A stretch of DNA of 56,121 nucleotides from an uncultured Oscillospiraceae bacterium. Lineage in GTDB: Bacteria > Bacillota > Clostridia > Oscillospirales > Oscillospiraceae. Below the pieces are notes generated by a model, which saw only the letters and a list, made by a program, of their open reading frames with translations, was not told the origin of the DNA and did no database searches. Within the stretch, counting starts at the first letter, position 1. Each line of letters opens with the position of its first letter. Made by a program: the position numbers and the translations under genes. Below are positions 17,059 through 26,099 of this stretch, piece by piece. Location of the stretch: the NCBI GenBank assembly GCA_934553255.1, contig CAKTEZ010000007.1, positions 1 through 56,121 of the forward strand, written 5' to 3'.

Positions 17059-17964
17059 ATGAGTGAAGCAACTGTTATCGCCCTCGGCTTTTTCGACGGG
17101 GTGCATCTCGGCCACGGCGCGCTGCTGCGGAAAACGGCGGAACGCGCGGCGGCGCTCGGCGTCACGCCGGCGGCGTTCACCTTTGACCGCTCACCGAGGG
17201 AATTCGTTACCGGCACTCCCGTGCCGCTTCTGACCACGAATGGGGAACGCGCCGCCATCATGCGCGAATACTATGGCATTGACACCGTGTTCGTCGAGCC
17301 GTTCGACCGCGCGATGATGACCATGCCTTGGGAGGACTTCATCACCGAACTGCTGGTGAAGAAGTACCGTGCCGTGCATCTTGTGGCGGGACACGATTTT
17401 CGCTTCGGCCATAAAAACGAGGGCGACAGCGCGAAGCTGCGCGAGAAATGCCGTGCGCTGGGCCTCGGCTGCGACATTATCCCCAAGGTGGAGCTGGACG
17501 GCGTGACCGTCAGTTCGACCTATATCCGCTCGCTCGTCGAGGAGGGCGACATGGAGCGCGCGGCGCGCTTCCTCGGCCACCCGCATATTCTCTGCGGCAC
17601 GGTGCGCCACGGCGAGGGGATCGGCCGCAGGAGCCTGTTCCCTACGGCGAACCTTGTGCCGGAGGCGCACGTCATCGTTCCGAAGCGCGGCGTGTACGCC
17701 ACCTGCGCCCACCTGCCGGACGGCACGGTATGCACCGGTGTGACGAATGTGGGGGTGCGCCCCACAGTCAGCGACAAGGACATTGTCACGGTGGAGACCT
17801 ATCTCGTCGGCTTCGACGGCGACCTGTACGGCAAAACGCTGCGCCTTGATTTTCACGCCTACCTGCGGTCGGAGAAAAAATTCTCCTCCACGCAGGAACT
17901 GCACGACGAGATCGCACGAAACGCGCGTCAGGCGGCGGAGATCGTGAAAAAAGTGAACGAATAA
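17059..17964 (+). CDS. ribF: Bifunctional riboflavin kinase / FAD synthetase
   Basis: Converts riboflavin to FMN and then FAD; 301 residues, standard length. The N-terminal adenylyltransferase domain has GFFDGVHLGH (the HxGH nucleotide motif, 10-19) and SSTYIRSLVEEGD. The C-terminal flavokinase domain has GRRSLFPTANL and RGVYAT, and ends with the GLU..LRLDFHAYLR block. It is the last gene of the operon, followed by a strong terminator. Confidence 0.96.
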   Translation: MSEATVIALGFFDGVHLGHGALLRKTAERAAALGVTPAAFTFDRSPREFVTGTPVPLLTTNGERAAIMREYYGIDTVFVEPFDRAMMTMPWEDFITELLVKKYRAVHLVAGHDFRFGHKNEGDSAKLREKCRALGLGCDIIPKVELDGVTVSSTYIRSLVEEGDMERAARFLGHPHILCGTVRHGEGIGRRSLFPTANLVPEAHVIVPKRGVYATCAHLPDGTVCTGVTNVGVRPTVSDKDIVTVETYLVGFDGDLYGKTLRLDFHAYLRSEKKFSSTQELHDEIARNARQAAEIVKKVNE

Positions 17965-17979
17965 GACCGAAAAGACGAA

Positions 17980-18005
17980 AAGAACGGCGAAAAGCCGTTC
18001 TTTTT
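17980..18005 (+). terminator. Terminator of the nusA-infB operon
   Basis: A nine-bp stem AAGAACGGC/GCCGTTCTT with a GAAAA loop and a T-rich tail (TTTC). Confidence 0.88.
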
Positions 18006-18028
18006 CTTTCTGCCCCGCTCGCCCTTTC

Positions 18029-18061
18029 TCGACGCGCTTCTTGTCCGCTCTCCGCTACAAT
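18029..18061 (+). promoter_or_regulatory. Putative spoIIE promoter with 21-bp spacer
   Basis: -10 TACAAT at 18056-18061 and TCGACG (four of six matching TTGACA) at 18029-18034, separated by 21 bp. Bacillus subtilis spoIIE is known for a sigma-A promoter with an unusual 21-bp spacing activated by Spo0A. CTCGACG at the -35 weakly resembles an inverted 0A box (TTCGACA). Confidence 0.4.
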
Positions 18062-18091
18062 GGGGAAAAACACTTGGGAGGTGGACAAGCC

Positions 18092-20143
18092 TTGAAGCGT
18101 GGAGAGCTTGCCGTAAAATGGGGGAGATGGGAAAGGGCCATTCCTTGTGCCGGCGCCTTTTTGCTTGCCGCCGTGCTGTTCGGCGCACAGCTGTTCGGCG
18201 GCTATGCACCTTTTGCCCTTGGACTGATCGCCGCGGCGGGGTCCGGAAAGCGCGGACTTGCCGCGCTGCTCGGCGGCGTGCTGGGCGCGCTTGCATTTCT
18301 GGACTTTTCGCACGCGCTGCGCTCGCTCGCCGTGGCGGTGCTGCTCTATACGGCGAACAACGCCTTCTGCGAGACGAAGTGGTACCGCTCGCGGTTTTTT
18401 CTCCCTGTGATGACCGCGCTCATGCATATCGCGGTCGAGTTCGTGTACTTATTGCAGTCCGGTCCGGACGAGGCGGCGGACTGCCTTTTGAGCGTGGCGC
18501 TCGCGATGCTTGCGGCGGTGTGCGCCCGCGCGGCGCTCGACGGCGGCGCATTCCATGAGGAGCGGCGTCAGGCGGCAGGGCTGGTGGTCGGCATCGGCGT
18601 GCTGACCGCCGCGTCCTCGCTGCAATTCGCCAACGGTTTCGCGCCGGGACGCATCGCGGCTATGCTGCTCGTCATGCTGCTGGCCTACGACCGCGGCAGC
18701 GGCGAAGCGCTTGCCGCCGCGTTGGGCATCGGCCTCGCGCTCGACCTGACGGCGCAGCCGACGGGCTTTCTGCACACGGCGGTCTACAGTCTCGGCGCAC
18801 TTGCCATGGGACCCGAGCGCCGCGCGCGGCGTGTGGGTGCGGCGGCGCTGTGGTGCGTGCCGCTCGTGCTGCTCTCGCTGCCGTTGGACGCGGGACAGGG
18901 TATGATCCTGCTCTATGAGGGGCTGTGTGCCACGCTTGTTTTCCTCCTGCTGCCAAGCCGCCTGTTCGGCGGCAAGCGCCTTGCCGCGCCGGAGGAGGAC
19001 GCGGACGCGGCGGAGACCGTGCAGCGCACGGCGGCGCAACAGCGCTTGAGTGCGACCGCCGCCGCGCTGCGCGAGCTGTATGACAGCCTGATGCGTACGC
19101 CCAAGGTGGAGGAGGAGAACCCCTCCATGATCTACGACCGCGCGGCGGAACGCGTGTGCCGCGGCTGCTCGCTTCGCACCATCTGCTGGGAGAGGGATTA
19201 CTCCAAGACCTACAACGCCCTCAACGACGCGACCGCCGCCCTGCTCGCGCAGGGGCGCGGGCGCGGGGGAGATTTCCCCTCTTACTTCACGGACCGCTGT
19301 ATCCGCTTCCCAAGCTTTCTTGCCGCGGTCAACGCGGAGCTGAACGCGTTTCTGCTCCGGCGGCAGTACCGCGGGCGGCTTGCGGACACCCGCGCGCAGG
19401 CGGCGGGGCAGTACGCTCAGCTTTCCGAGCTTCTGAGCGAGACGGCGGAAACGCTCGATGTGCGCGCCGCCGCGTCGGACGAGCTGCTCGCCTACCGCGT
19501 CGGCATGGCGCTGCGCCCCAAGGAGGGCGAGACGGTCAGCGGTGACAGCCTGACGAATTTTGAAACAGCGGACGGCACGCTCTGCCTGCTCCTCTCCGAC
19601 GGCATGGGCTGCGGCGAGGAGGCGCGGCGCGAGTCCGCCATGGCGGTGCGCCTGCTCGAGCGCTTCCTGCGCGCGGGCGTGGAGGCGTCCGGCGCGCTCA
19701 AAACGCTCAACAGCGCGCTGAACCTGCGCGCCGAGGTCTCCGACAGCTTTACCACCGTGGACCTGATGCAGCTTTCGCTGCGCGACGGCACGGCGCGGGT
19801 CTATAAATACGGCGCGGCTCCATCCTACGTCAAGCGCGGGAAGCGCGTGCGCCGCATCACCGGCTCCTGCCTTCCGGCGGGCCTGCAGAGCGCGGACACG
19901 CGGCCGGAGACGACCTGCTTCCCGCTGGAGAAACGGTCGTTTTTCGTTATGGTCAGCGACGGCGTGGCAGACGGGAACGAGGACGCGTGGCTTCAGGCGC
20001 TGCTTGCGGATTACGCGGGCAGCGACCCGCAGGCTCTTGCGGCGGATGTTCTCGCGGCCAGCCGCGCGCAGCGCGGCGGCGCGGACGACGCGGCGGTGAT
20101 CGCGCTTTATCTCGACGAAAACAGCGCCGCCGTCGAGGTATAA
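18092..20143 (+). CDS. spoIIE: Stage II sporulation protein E
   Basis: A serine phosphatase that dephosphorylates SpoIIAA to switch on sigma-F in the forespore and helps polar septation. 683 residues. The N-terminus (about 25-290) has around ten hydrophobic helices; a central domain follows (about 295-485, with RVCRGCSLRTICWERDY). The C-terminal PP2C-type phosphatase carries LLSDGMGCGEEAR near 500 and MVSDGVADGNED near 620, with metal-binding aspartates. The start is TTG at 18092, 9 nt after GGGAGGTGG; upstream in-frame codons lack an RBS. This gene shows the organism has a sporulation programme. Confidence 0.96.
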   Translation: MKRGELAVKWGRWERAIPCAGAFLLAAVLFGAQLFGGYAPFALGLIAAAGSGKRGLAALLGGVLGALAFLDFSHALRSLAVAVLLYTANNAFCETKWYRSRFFLPVMTALMHIAVEFVYLLQSGPDEAADCLLSVALAMLAAVCARAALDGGAFHEERRQAAGLVVGIGVLTAASSLQFANGFAPGRIAAMLLVMLLAYDRGSGEALAAALGIGLALDLTAQPTGFLHTAVYSLGALAMGPERRARRVGAAALWCVPLVLLSLPLDAGQGMILLYEGLCATLVFLLLPSRLFGGKRLAAPEEDADAAETVQRTAAQQRLSATAAALRELYDSLMRTPKVEEENPSMIYDRAAERVCRGCSLRTICWERDYSKTYNALNDATAALLAQGRGRGGDFPSYFTDRCIRFPSFLAAVNAELNAFLLRRQYRGRLADTRAQAAGQYAQLSELLSETAETLDVRAAASDELLAYRVGMALRPKEGETVSGDSLTNFETADGTLCLLLSDGMGCGEEARRESAMAVRLLERFLRAGVEASGALKTLNSALNLRAEVSDSFTTVDLMQLSLRDGTARVYKYGAAPSYVKRGKRVRRITGSCLPAGLQSADTRPETTCFPLEKRSFFVMVSDGVADGNEDAWLQALLADYAGSDPQALAADVLAASRAQRGGADDAAVIALYLDENSAAVEV

Positions 20144-20203
20144 CCGCGCGGATGCGGGGCATACTTTTCTTGTCAAAATTTTACGCCCAAGGAGTGATGT
20201 GCC

Positions 20204-20476
20204 ATGGTCAGGGGAATGTCCCGGCGGGTGATCGTTGTGGAATCACCGGATACCAACTTGTTCGAACAGGCTATTTTCATCGTGCGAAACGACGCATTGG
20301 GCAAGGACGGCGTCACGGCGCAGCAGCTCGTGGACGAGGCCTGCCGCGTCGCCAAAAGCTACACGCGCAGCCACGGCGGGCGCAGGAGCCTTCTGCACAG
20401 CCTTCCGCCGGTGTTCTGGGGCGCGGCGGGCGCGCTGGGCATTGGCCTGATCTGGCTGCTGACCGTGCTGGTGTGA
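20204..20476 (+). CDS. Small protein with C-terminal membrane helix, unknown
   Basis: A 90-residue protein of no recognised family. The soluble N-terminal 65 residues are followed by one C-terminal hydrophobic helix (about 68-89), so it is probably tail-anchored with the N-terminus in the cytoplasm. AAGGAG precedes the ATG. It lies 60 bp after spoIIE and before a terminator, so it may be co-transcribed and worth testing for a sporulation role. Confidence 0.7.
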   Translation: MVRGMSRRVIVVESPDTNLFEQAIFIVRNDALGKDGVTAQQLVDEACRVAKSYTRSHGGRRSLLHSLPPVFWGAAGALGIGLIWLLTVLV

Positions 20477-20483
20477 AACGGAC

Positions 20484-20517
20484 AAAAAAGAGAGCCGCAC
20501 AGGTGTGCGGCTCTCTT
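20484..20517. terminator. Bidirectional terminator
   Basis: A stem GAGAGCCGCAC/GTGCGGCTCTC (20490-20500, 20505-20515) with A6 on the left, a U tract for the minus strand, and CTTGCT on the right. It separates the convergent 20204 gene and the DUF308 gene. Confidence 0.8.
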
Positions 20518-20531
20518 GCTGCGTTATGCGG

Positions 20532-21113
20532 TCATACCTCGTGCCAGACGGCGTCGATGACCTTTTGGTGTCCCTCGCTCTTGAACGCGCGGGACAGGCA
20601 GATGACGGTGTAGATGCTCTCCGCGCCTGCGATGAGCATCGAAATGCCGATGTAGAGCATCAGCGCCGCCGCTCCGTCAAAGGGGTTGAGGATCATCAGA
20701 ACGCCCAGCACCGCGCCCACGATGCCGAACACCAGCGTCAGACCCCAGCTGCCAAGTCCGAAGCGGCGCAGCTCGGCGGACATCTGAATGGAGAAAACGC
20801 TGTCGAGCAGAATGTAAAAGCCCGCGATGATAGGCAGGATGGTCAGCGCCCCGAGCGGGTGGCACAGCAGCAGAACGCCCGCCAGTACGCTCAGAATGCC
20901 GAGCGTCAGGTCGAAGCGGAAGAGAATGCCGACCACGCCGAGGCGGAAATAGCGCGCGATCTCGCACACGCCCATGGCGACGCACAGAACACCCATCAGA
21001 TAGCACACGGTCAGCGCGGATATGTCGGGCCAGACGATCATCGCGACGCCCAACGCGATCATGCAGCAGGATACGACGATGGCCCATGTGCGATAACGTT
21101 TCAAAGCTTCCAT
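20532..21113 (-). CDS. DUF308/HdeD-like membrane protein
   Basis: A 193-residue protein with about six hydrophobic helices arranged as three helix pairs, each with the ALGVAMIVWP- or LAGVLLLCHP-type motif of the DUF308 family (HdeD of enterobacteria is the best-known member, linked to acid resistance). The role in Firmicutes is unknown. Monocistronic, divergent from the HxlR/TetR pair, with a terminator downstream. An extended -10 (TGC-TATGAT on the minus strand, near 21165-21173) may serve as its promoter. Confidence 0.82.
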   Translation of the reverse strand: MEALKRYRTWAIVVSCCMIALGVAMIVWPDISALTVCYLMGVLCVAMGVCEIARYFRLGVVGILFRFDLTLGILSVLAGVLLLCHPLGALTILPIIAGFYILLDSVFSIQMSAELRRFGLGSWGLTLVFGIVGAVLGVLMILNPFDGAAALMLYIGISMLIAGAESIYTVICLSRAFKSEGHQKVIDAVWHEV

Positions 21114-21257
21114 AACAATGCTCCTTTTTTCGGCGCGGCTCTGCCGCGCTCTTTTGTTGTCCCTATCATAGCACGCTCCTATGGAGAAAAAATAGGCATA
21201 GAGGGTACAAACGTCTGCCTTTTGAACACATGAACCCTTTTGTCTGATTTTTTCCTC

Positions 21258-21287
21258 TTGCGCGAAATTATCCTTTAAGACTATAAT
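21258..21287 (+). promoter_or_regulatory. Promoter of the HxlR/TetR operon
   Basis: -35 TTGCGC (21258-21263), 18-bp spacer, perfect -10 TATAAT (21282-21287). Transcription would start near 21294. Confidence 0.7.
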
Positions 21288-21316
21288 GGGCTTGCGAAGA
21301 GAGAAATTATCCGTTA
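21262..21316. promoter_or_regulatory. Direct-repeat operator candidate at the HxlR promoter
   Basis: GNGAAATTATCCNTTA occurs at 21262-21277 (in the promoter spacer) and again at 21301-21316 (downstream of the start), 39 bp apart with 14 of 16 positions identical. The placement suits autorepression by HxlR or TetR. Confidence 0.5.
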
Positions 21317-21354
21317 GTGGAGAAAATCACACCAACGGAAAAGGAGGAGTTCTT

Positions 21355-21690
21355 ATGAAACAGACGATCGGACAGACGGATGCCGCGCAGCTGACGGAGC
21401 TGCTGGGCAGCCGCGGCGCCGCTTCGGTCTCGCTGCTGCTCGCGCTGGACGAGGGTGCGCTGCGCTTCGGCGAGCTGCGCGAGCGCATGGCGCACATTTC
21501 TCAAAAGACGCTGGTGGCCGACCTGCGCGCGTTGGAACACACGGGGGCGGTCAACCGTATCGTGTTTGCCGAGATCCCGCCGCGCGTGGAGTATTCGCTC
21601 ACGCCGGCAGGCGAGGAGCTGCTGCCGTCGCTGCGGACGGTGCGGGAGTGGTGCGCGCAGCATGGGAGTACGAAAGAGGAGGAGAACTGA
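21355..21690 (+). CDS. HxlR-family transcriptional regulator
   Basis: A winged-helix DNA-binding protein of 111 residues. The helix-turn-helix and wing show RFGELRERMAHISQKTLVADLRALEHTGAVNR and PPRVEYSLTPAGEELLP in the order typical of HxlR/MarR-like regulators. HxlR proteins often sense aldehydes or redox stress, but no cysteine sensor is present here. The ATG at 21355 follows AAGGAGGAG; an upstream ATG lies before the predicted transcription start. The stop overlaps the TetR start (TGATG). Confidence 0.88.
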   Translation: MKQTIGQTDAAQLTELLGSRGAASVSLLLALDEGALRFGELRERMAHISQKTLVADLRALEHTGAVNRIVFAEIPPRVEYSLTPAGEELLPSLRTVREWCAQHGSTKEEEN

Positions 21691-22259
21691 TGGCTCTGCG
21701 GACGAAGGCCGCCATTCGGGAGGCGTTTTTGTCGCTGCTCAACGAGCGCCCGCTCGACAAGATCTCCATTAAGGACATCGCAGAGCGCAGCGCCGTGAAC
21801 CGCAACACCTTTTATTATTATTACGCGGACATCTACGCGCTGGTAGAGGAGATCTTCCAGATGGAGACCGAGCAGTTTCTTGAGAAGCTGCGCGGCTACG
21901 AGTCGTGGGAGGAGGCGTTCCGCGAGGCCACGGCCTTCGCCACGGCGAACCGCCGCGCGGTCTACCACCTTTTCAGCTCCGACAACCGCGACATTTTAGA
22001 GCATTATTACCACAAGGTCACCTTCGCCGCCATCACCGCCTATGTCCGCGGACAGGCGGAGGGGCTGGATGCGGAGGAAGAGGATGTTCGCATTCTGTCC
22101 GAGTTTTACGCCGCGGCGCTCGCGGGCATGACGGCAAACTGGCTGCGCGGCGGCATGAAAAGCAGCGTGGACGAGAGCATCGAGCGTCTCGGCCGCCTTC
22201 TCGACGGCAACGTGCGTCTGGCGCTTGAGCGTGTGGCGCGGGTGCCTGCCGCGCGCTGA
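21690..22259 (+). CDS. TetR-family transcriptional regulator
   Basis: A TetR/AcrR-like repressor of 189 residues with the helix-turn-helix in the N-terminal 50 (ISIKDIAERSAVNRNTFYYYYADIYALVEE) and an all-helical ligand/dimer domain after it, of the type often annotated TetR/AcrR C-terminal-like. Translationally coupled to the HxlR gene with GAGGAGGAG upstream. No transporter or enzyme target lies nearby on the same strand; htpG and the divergent DUF308 gene are the candidates. Confidence 0.9.
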   Translation: MALRTKAAIREAFLSLLNERPLDKISIKDIAERSAVNRNTFYYYYADIYALVEEIFQMETEQFLEKLRGYESWEEAFREATAFATANRRAVYHLFSSDNRDILEHYYHKVTFAAITAYVRGQAEGLDAEEEDVRILSEFYAAALAGMTANWLRGGMKSSVDESIERLGRLLDGNVRLALERVARVPAAR

Positions 22260-22411
22260 AGGACGAGGGCTGCGGCGTCGATGCCTGCTTCAACGGCGTG
22301 GGCAGCGAGTTCCGCGCTGCAATCGACTGCGCCGCACTCGGCAGCGAACGGTCGGAGGGCATTTCCGTCCGGCGGCGCGGCAATTTGCTGAAAATGTTCA
22401 AAAATATATAA
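22256..22411 (+). other. Possible gene remnant between TetR and htpG
   Basis: One frame is open for about 50 codons from 22256 to a stop at 22409-22411 and reads like a protein C-terminus (CGVDACFNGVGSEF, then NLLKMFKNI), but has no start or RBS. It could be the decayed end of a lost gene or chance coding in GC-rich DNA. No family is recognised. Confidence 0.2.
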
Positions 22412-22429
22412 CAAACCCTTGCAGGTCTG

Positions 22430-22438
22430 TGCTATAAT
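22430..22438 (+). promoter_or_regulatory. Extended -10 promoter of htpG
   Basis: TGC-TATAAT, a perfect -10 with an upstream TG, 35 bp before the htpG start. The -35 is weak, as is usual for extended -10 promoters. No CIRCE repeat or CtsR site is seen. Confidence 0.6.
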
Positions 22439-22473
22439 CAGCACAAATATATCACCAAAGGAGAGACTGCTTT

Positions 22474-24351
22474 ATGGCAAAGAAACAATTCAAGGCAGAA
22501 TCCAAGCGCCTGCTGGACCTGATGATCAACTCTATTTACACGCACAAGGAGATCTTCCTGCGCGAGATCATCTCCAACGCGAGCGACGCCATCGATAAGC
22601 TCTGCTACCTGTCGCTGACCGACGACAAGGTCGGCCTGAACCGCGGCGATTTCCGGATCGAGATTACTGTGGATAAGGACGCGCGCACCCTCACCGTCAG
22701 CGACAACGGCATCGGCATGGACAAGGAGGAGCTGGAAAACAACCTCGGCGTGATCGCCTCCTCCGGCTCCTACAAGTTCCGTCAGGAGGCCGAGCAGAAG
22801 GACGACATCGACATCATCGGTCAGTTCGGCGTGGGCTTTTATTCCGCTTTCATGGTCGCGGACAGCATCACGGTCCTCACGAAAAAATACGGCTCGGAGA
22901 CCGCCTACGAGTGGAAGTCCTCCGGCGCGGACGGGTACACCGTCGCCGAATGCGCGAAGGATACCGTCGGCACCGATGTTATCATGCACCTCAAGGAGGA
23001 CACGGAGGACGAGAAGTATTCCGAGTACCTCGATCACTACAAGCTCTATTCGCTCGTGAAGAAGTATTCCGACTATATCCGCTACCCCATCCGCATGGTG
23101 ACCCCCGTGCAGAAGGTCAAGGAGGGCAGCGATCCCGAAAAGCCGGAGTACGAGTTTGTGGACGAAATGACCACCGTGAACTCCATGGTCCCGCTCTGGC
23201 AGCGTCCGCGCGGCGAGGTGACGGACGAGGAGTACACGAAGTTCTATCAGGAGCTTGCCCGTGAATTCGATAAGCCCCAGCGCATCATCACCGCGAGCGT
23301 CGAGGGCGCCGTGACCTATAAGGCGCTGCTGTTCATTCCCTCCAAGCGTCCGATGAACTTCGGCAGCGAGGACTTCCAGAAGGGCTTGCAGCTTTACTCC
23401 GCGGGCGTGATGATCATGGACAAGTGCGACGCGCTGCTGCCGGAATATCTGCGCTTCGTGCGCGGCGTGGTGGATTCGCCCGACCTGAGCCTGAACATCT
23501 CACGCGAGCTGCTGCAGCACGACCGCCAGCTCAAGGTCATCGCCGCCAATCTGGAAAAGAAGATCCGCGCCGACCTTGAAAAGTTCCTGCGCGACGACCG
23601 CGAGGGCTATGAGAAGTTCTATGAAAACTTCGGCCGCGCCGTTGGCTACGGCATTGTGGGCGAGGGCGGCGAGAGCCGTAAGGAGGCGCTGCAGGACCTG
23701 CTGCTGTTCTACTCCTCGACGGAGAAAAAGCTCGTCACCCTGCGCGAGTACGTGGACCGTATGCCGGAGAGCCAGAAGTACATTTATTACGCCGCAGGCG
23801 AGAATGTTTCGACCATCGACCACCTGCCGCAGACCGAGCTGCTGAAGGATAAGAATTACGAGGTCCTCTACCTCACCGGCGAGGCGGACGAATTTGTTCT
23901 CCAGATGCTGCATAAGTATGCCGACAAGGAATTCCGCTCCATTATCGACGGCGAGCTGGACCTCGGTGACGAGGAGAAAAAGGTCCTCGACGAAAAGCCG
24001 GAGCTGATGAAGTTTGTCAAGGAGGTCCTCGGCGACAAGATCAAGGAGGCCAAGGTCTCCCGCCGTCTCAAGACCCATCCCGTGTGCATGACCGCAGGCG
24101 AGGGCTTCAGCTTTGAGATGGAGAAATACTTCAAGAATTTCCAGATGCCCACGCCCGTCAAGGCGGACCGCATTCTGGAGCTGAACACCGACCACCCCGC
24201 TGTCATGGCGATGGAAACGGCGCTGCTGACCGACCGCGCCAAGGCGGAGCTGTACGCGAAGATCCTCTACGATCAGGCGCTGCTTATCGCGGGACTGCCG
24301 CTCGAGGACCCCAGCGAATACACCGATCTCGTCGCCCAGCTGATGAAATAA
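22474..24351 (+). CDS. htpG: Molecular chaperone HtpG (Hsp90)
   Basis: A dimeric ATP-dependent chaperone of 625 residues. The N-terminal GHKL ATPase domain holds NASDAIDKL, DNGIGM and GQFGVGFYSAFMVAD, covering the ATP-lid and Bergerat-fold motifs. The middle domain has the client and catalytic-arginine region (SRELLQHDRQLKVI). The C-terminal dimerisation domain ends without an MEEVD tail, as in bacteria. The ATG at 22474 follows AAAGGAGAG. Probably co-transcribed with the lipoprotein 35 bp downstream. Confidence 0.97.
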   Translation: MAKKQFKAESKRLLDLMINSIYTHKEIFLREIISNASDAIDKLCYLSLTDDKVGLNRGDFRIEITVDKDARTLTVSDNGIGMDKEELENNLGVIASSGSYKFRQEAEQKDDIDIIGQFGVGFYSAFMVADSITVLTKKYGSETAYEWKSSGADGYTVAECAKDTVGTDVIMHLKEDTEDEKYSEYLDHYKLYSLVKKYSDYIRYPIRMVTPVQKVKEGSDPEKPEYEFVDEMTTVNSMVPLWQRPRGEVTDEEYTKFYQELAREFDKPQRIITASVEGAVTYKALLFIPSKRPMNFGSEDFQKGLQLYSAGVMIMDKCDALLPEYLRFVRGVVDSPDLSLNISRELLQHDRQLKVIAANLEKKIRADLEKFLRDDREGYEKFYENFGRAVGYGIVGEGGESRKEALQDLLLFYSSTEKKLVTLREYVDRMPESQKYIYYAAGENVSTIDHLPQTELLKDKNYEVLYLTGEADEFVLQMLHKYADKEFRSIIDGELDLGDEEKKVLDEKPELMKFVKEVLGDKIKEAKVSRRLKTHPVCMTAGEGFSFEMEKYFKNFQMPTPVKADRILELNTDHPAVMAMETALLTDRAKAELYAKILYDQALLIAGLPLEDPSEYTDLVAQLMK

Positions 24352-24386
24352 AGACTCTTTGGAAATTTGTTTTGGAGGACGCTGTT

Positions 24387-26099
24387 ATGAGGAGGCTGTC
24401 CGCGCTCGCCCTATCCCTGCTGCTTCTGCTCACCGCCTGCGGCACGCCCGGTACGCCGGACGACGCCGCGGTGCTGCCCACGCCGAACGACGAGATATTG
24501 GTCGAGGAGGGGCTGCGTGCCGAGGATCTGCCCGAGGCCTGCCGCCTCTGGTTCGACCTTGCCGATACCTCCGGCGCGGCGGATAAGAGCAGTAAGCTTC
24601 CGCTTGCCGCCCGCGCCGACGAGGGCGCGTGCGACTACCTCGCCGTCCGTATGCCGGACGGCAGTTACACCGATCTCATTCAGGAGGGCAGGCTCGCGGA
24701 CGAGGGCGTGTCGCTTGCCGACTTTTCCGGCGGCGGCGCGAAGCAGGAGGGGTCCTACGGTCAGCTTGCGTGGAACGGGGAGCTGTACCATGCCTTTACT
24801 GTTTCCGCGGCGGACTGCGCCATCCCGAACCTTTCCGCGCCGGACGGCGGCGTCCTGCGCCTGAACCTCTCCGGCGACTGCACCGCGGACGGCGGCGGCA
24901 CGGAGTATGCCTGCTTCGAGGGCTTTGACTGCGTGGTACTCACCGGCGACGGCACGCTGACGGTCACGAACGCCACCGCTCTTGACTGCGGGCGCGGCGA
25001 CCTGCCGATCCCCGCGCTGGTGCTTGACGGCGATGTGACCCTGCGCTGCGACGAAATTCGCCTCGCCGCCCCCAATGCGGTCGATGTGCCTGCGCTTGCC
25101 GTGCTCGGCGGCACGCTCTGCACCGATACGCTCTGGCTCAATAACGGTGCGCTGCTCAACGCGGGCGGCACGCTCAGCGTGCAGGACTCCGTGCAGGAGC
25201 TGACGCGCGCGGTGTTCCGCGGCGGAACGACGCTCCTCGGCGCGGCGGAGCAGAGGGCAGAATTTATCCTCTCCGGCGGGACGGCGCATCTTGCGGGCGA
25301 TCTTGCCGAAGGCTCGACCGTTGAGGGCGGCGCGGGCGTCTTCTCCGCGCAGAGTTTTTCCGGCGCGGCGGTCAACGACTATGATACCGGCGCTGCCCTG
25401 TGGGACGGCGCGGACGGGTCCGCCTACCGCGGCGTTTACGGCGCGGGCTACTACCCGACGGTCTACAGTCCGGAGTGGGCGGACGCGGCCTCCGGTGCGG
25501 CATGGGACGCGCTGAACGCCGAGAACCCCTATGAAGACGACTGGTTCGCCGGTGTGCTGACGCTGGAGAACAGCCGCGCACCGGAGCTGCTGCCGTGGGG
25601 CGCTGTGCATCTGCGCGTCCTCGGCGATAATGCGGTCGACGGGACCCTTGGCGGCACGGGTCTGCTCTTTACGGGCGGCGGCTCGCTCACAGCGGGCGAC
25701 CTGAATGTTTGGAGTTGGGGCAGCGTCCGCGCGCCTCTCCTCGCCGTGCGGGACGGCACGAGCGTCCGCGGCGGCGCGCTGCATATGGGCAGCAACGCCG
25801 AGGAGGAGGGTACGCTGCTCGTGGAGAGCGGCAGCCTCACGGTGGACGGTGAATTCTGGCTGCAAAATGCAGCGCTCGCCGTTACCGGCGGCGAGCTGAC
25901 GCTCGCGGGCGACGCGAGCATCGACCGCGGCGAGGTCCGCATCAGCGGCGGTACGGTCACGCTCGGCGGCGCGCTCTGGCTTGGCGAGGGCGACATTGTC
26001 ATCACCGGCGGCACAGTCGTCGTTCCGGGCGGACAGGAGGGGCTGATCGCCGAAAACGGCACGGTCACCGTCACCGGCGGCACGATCCGCGAGCCGTAA
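24387..26099 (+). CDS. Lipoprotein with beta-solenoid, carbohydrate-binding-like
   Basis: A 570-residue exported lipoprotein. The signal peptide ends in the lipobox LTAC at residues 14-17, so Cys17 should be lipidated and the protein held on the outer face of the membrane. The rest is rich in Gly, Thr and short beta repeats (GGTL, GGEL, SGGT spaced about 20 residues), consistent with a right-handed beta-helix of the Cthe_2159 carbohydrate-binding type. No catalytic motif is evident. The ATG at 24387 is preferred over the TTG at 24372 because GGAGG covers the latter. Confidence 0.75.
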   Translation: MRRLSALALSLLLLLTACGTPGTPDDAAVLPTPNDEILVEEGLRAEDLPEACRLWFDLADTSGAADKSSKLPLAARADEGACDYLAVRMPDGSYTDLIQEGRLADEGVSLADFSGGGAKQEGSYGQLAWNGELYHAFTVSAADCAIPNLSAPDGGVLRLNLSGDCTADGGGTEYACFEGFDCVVLTGDGTLTVTNATALDCGRGDLPIPALVLDGDVTLRCDEIRLAAPNAVDVPALAVLGGTLCTDTLWLNNGALLNAGGTLSVQDSVQELTRAVFRGGTTLLGAAEQRAEFILSGGTAHLAGDLAEGSTVEGGAGVFSAQSFSGAAVNDYDTGAALWDGADGSAYRGVYGAGYYPTVYSPEWADAASGAAWDALNAENPYEDDWFAGVLTLENSRAPELLPWGAVHLRVLGDNAVDGTLGGTGLLFTGGGSLTAGDLNVWSWGSVRAPLLAVRDGTSVRGGALHMGSNAEEEGTLLVESGSLTVDGEFWLQNAALAVTGGELTLAGDASIDRGEVRISGGTVTLGGALWLGEGDIVITGGTVVVPGGQEGLIAENGTVTVTGGTIREP

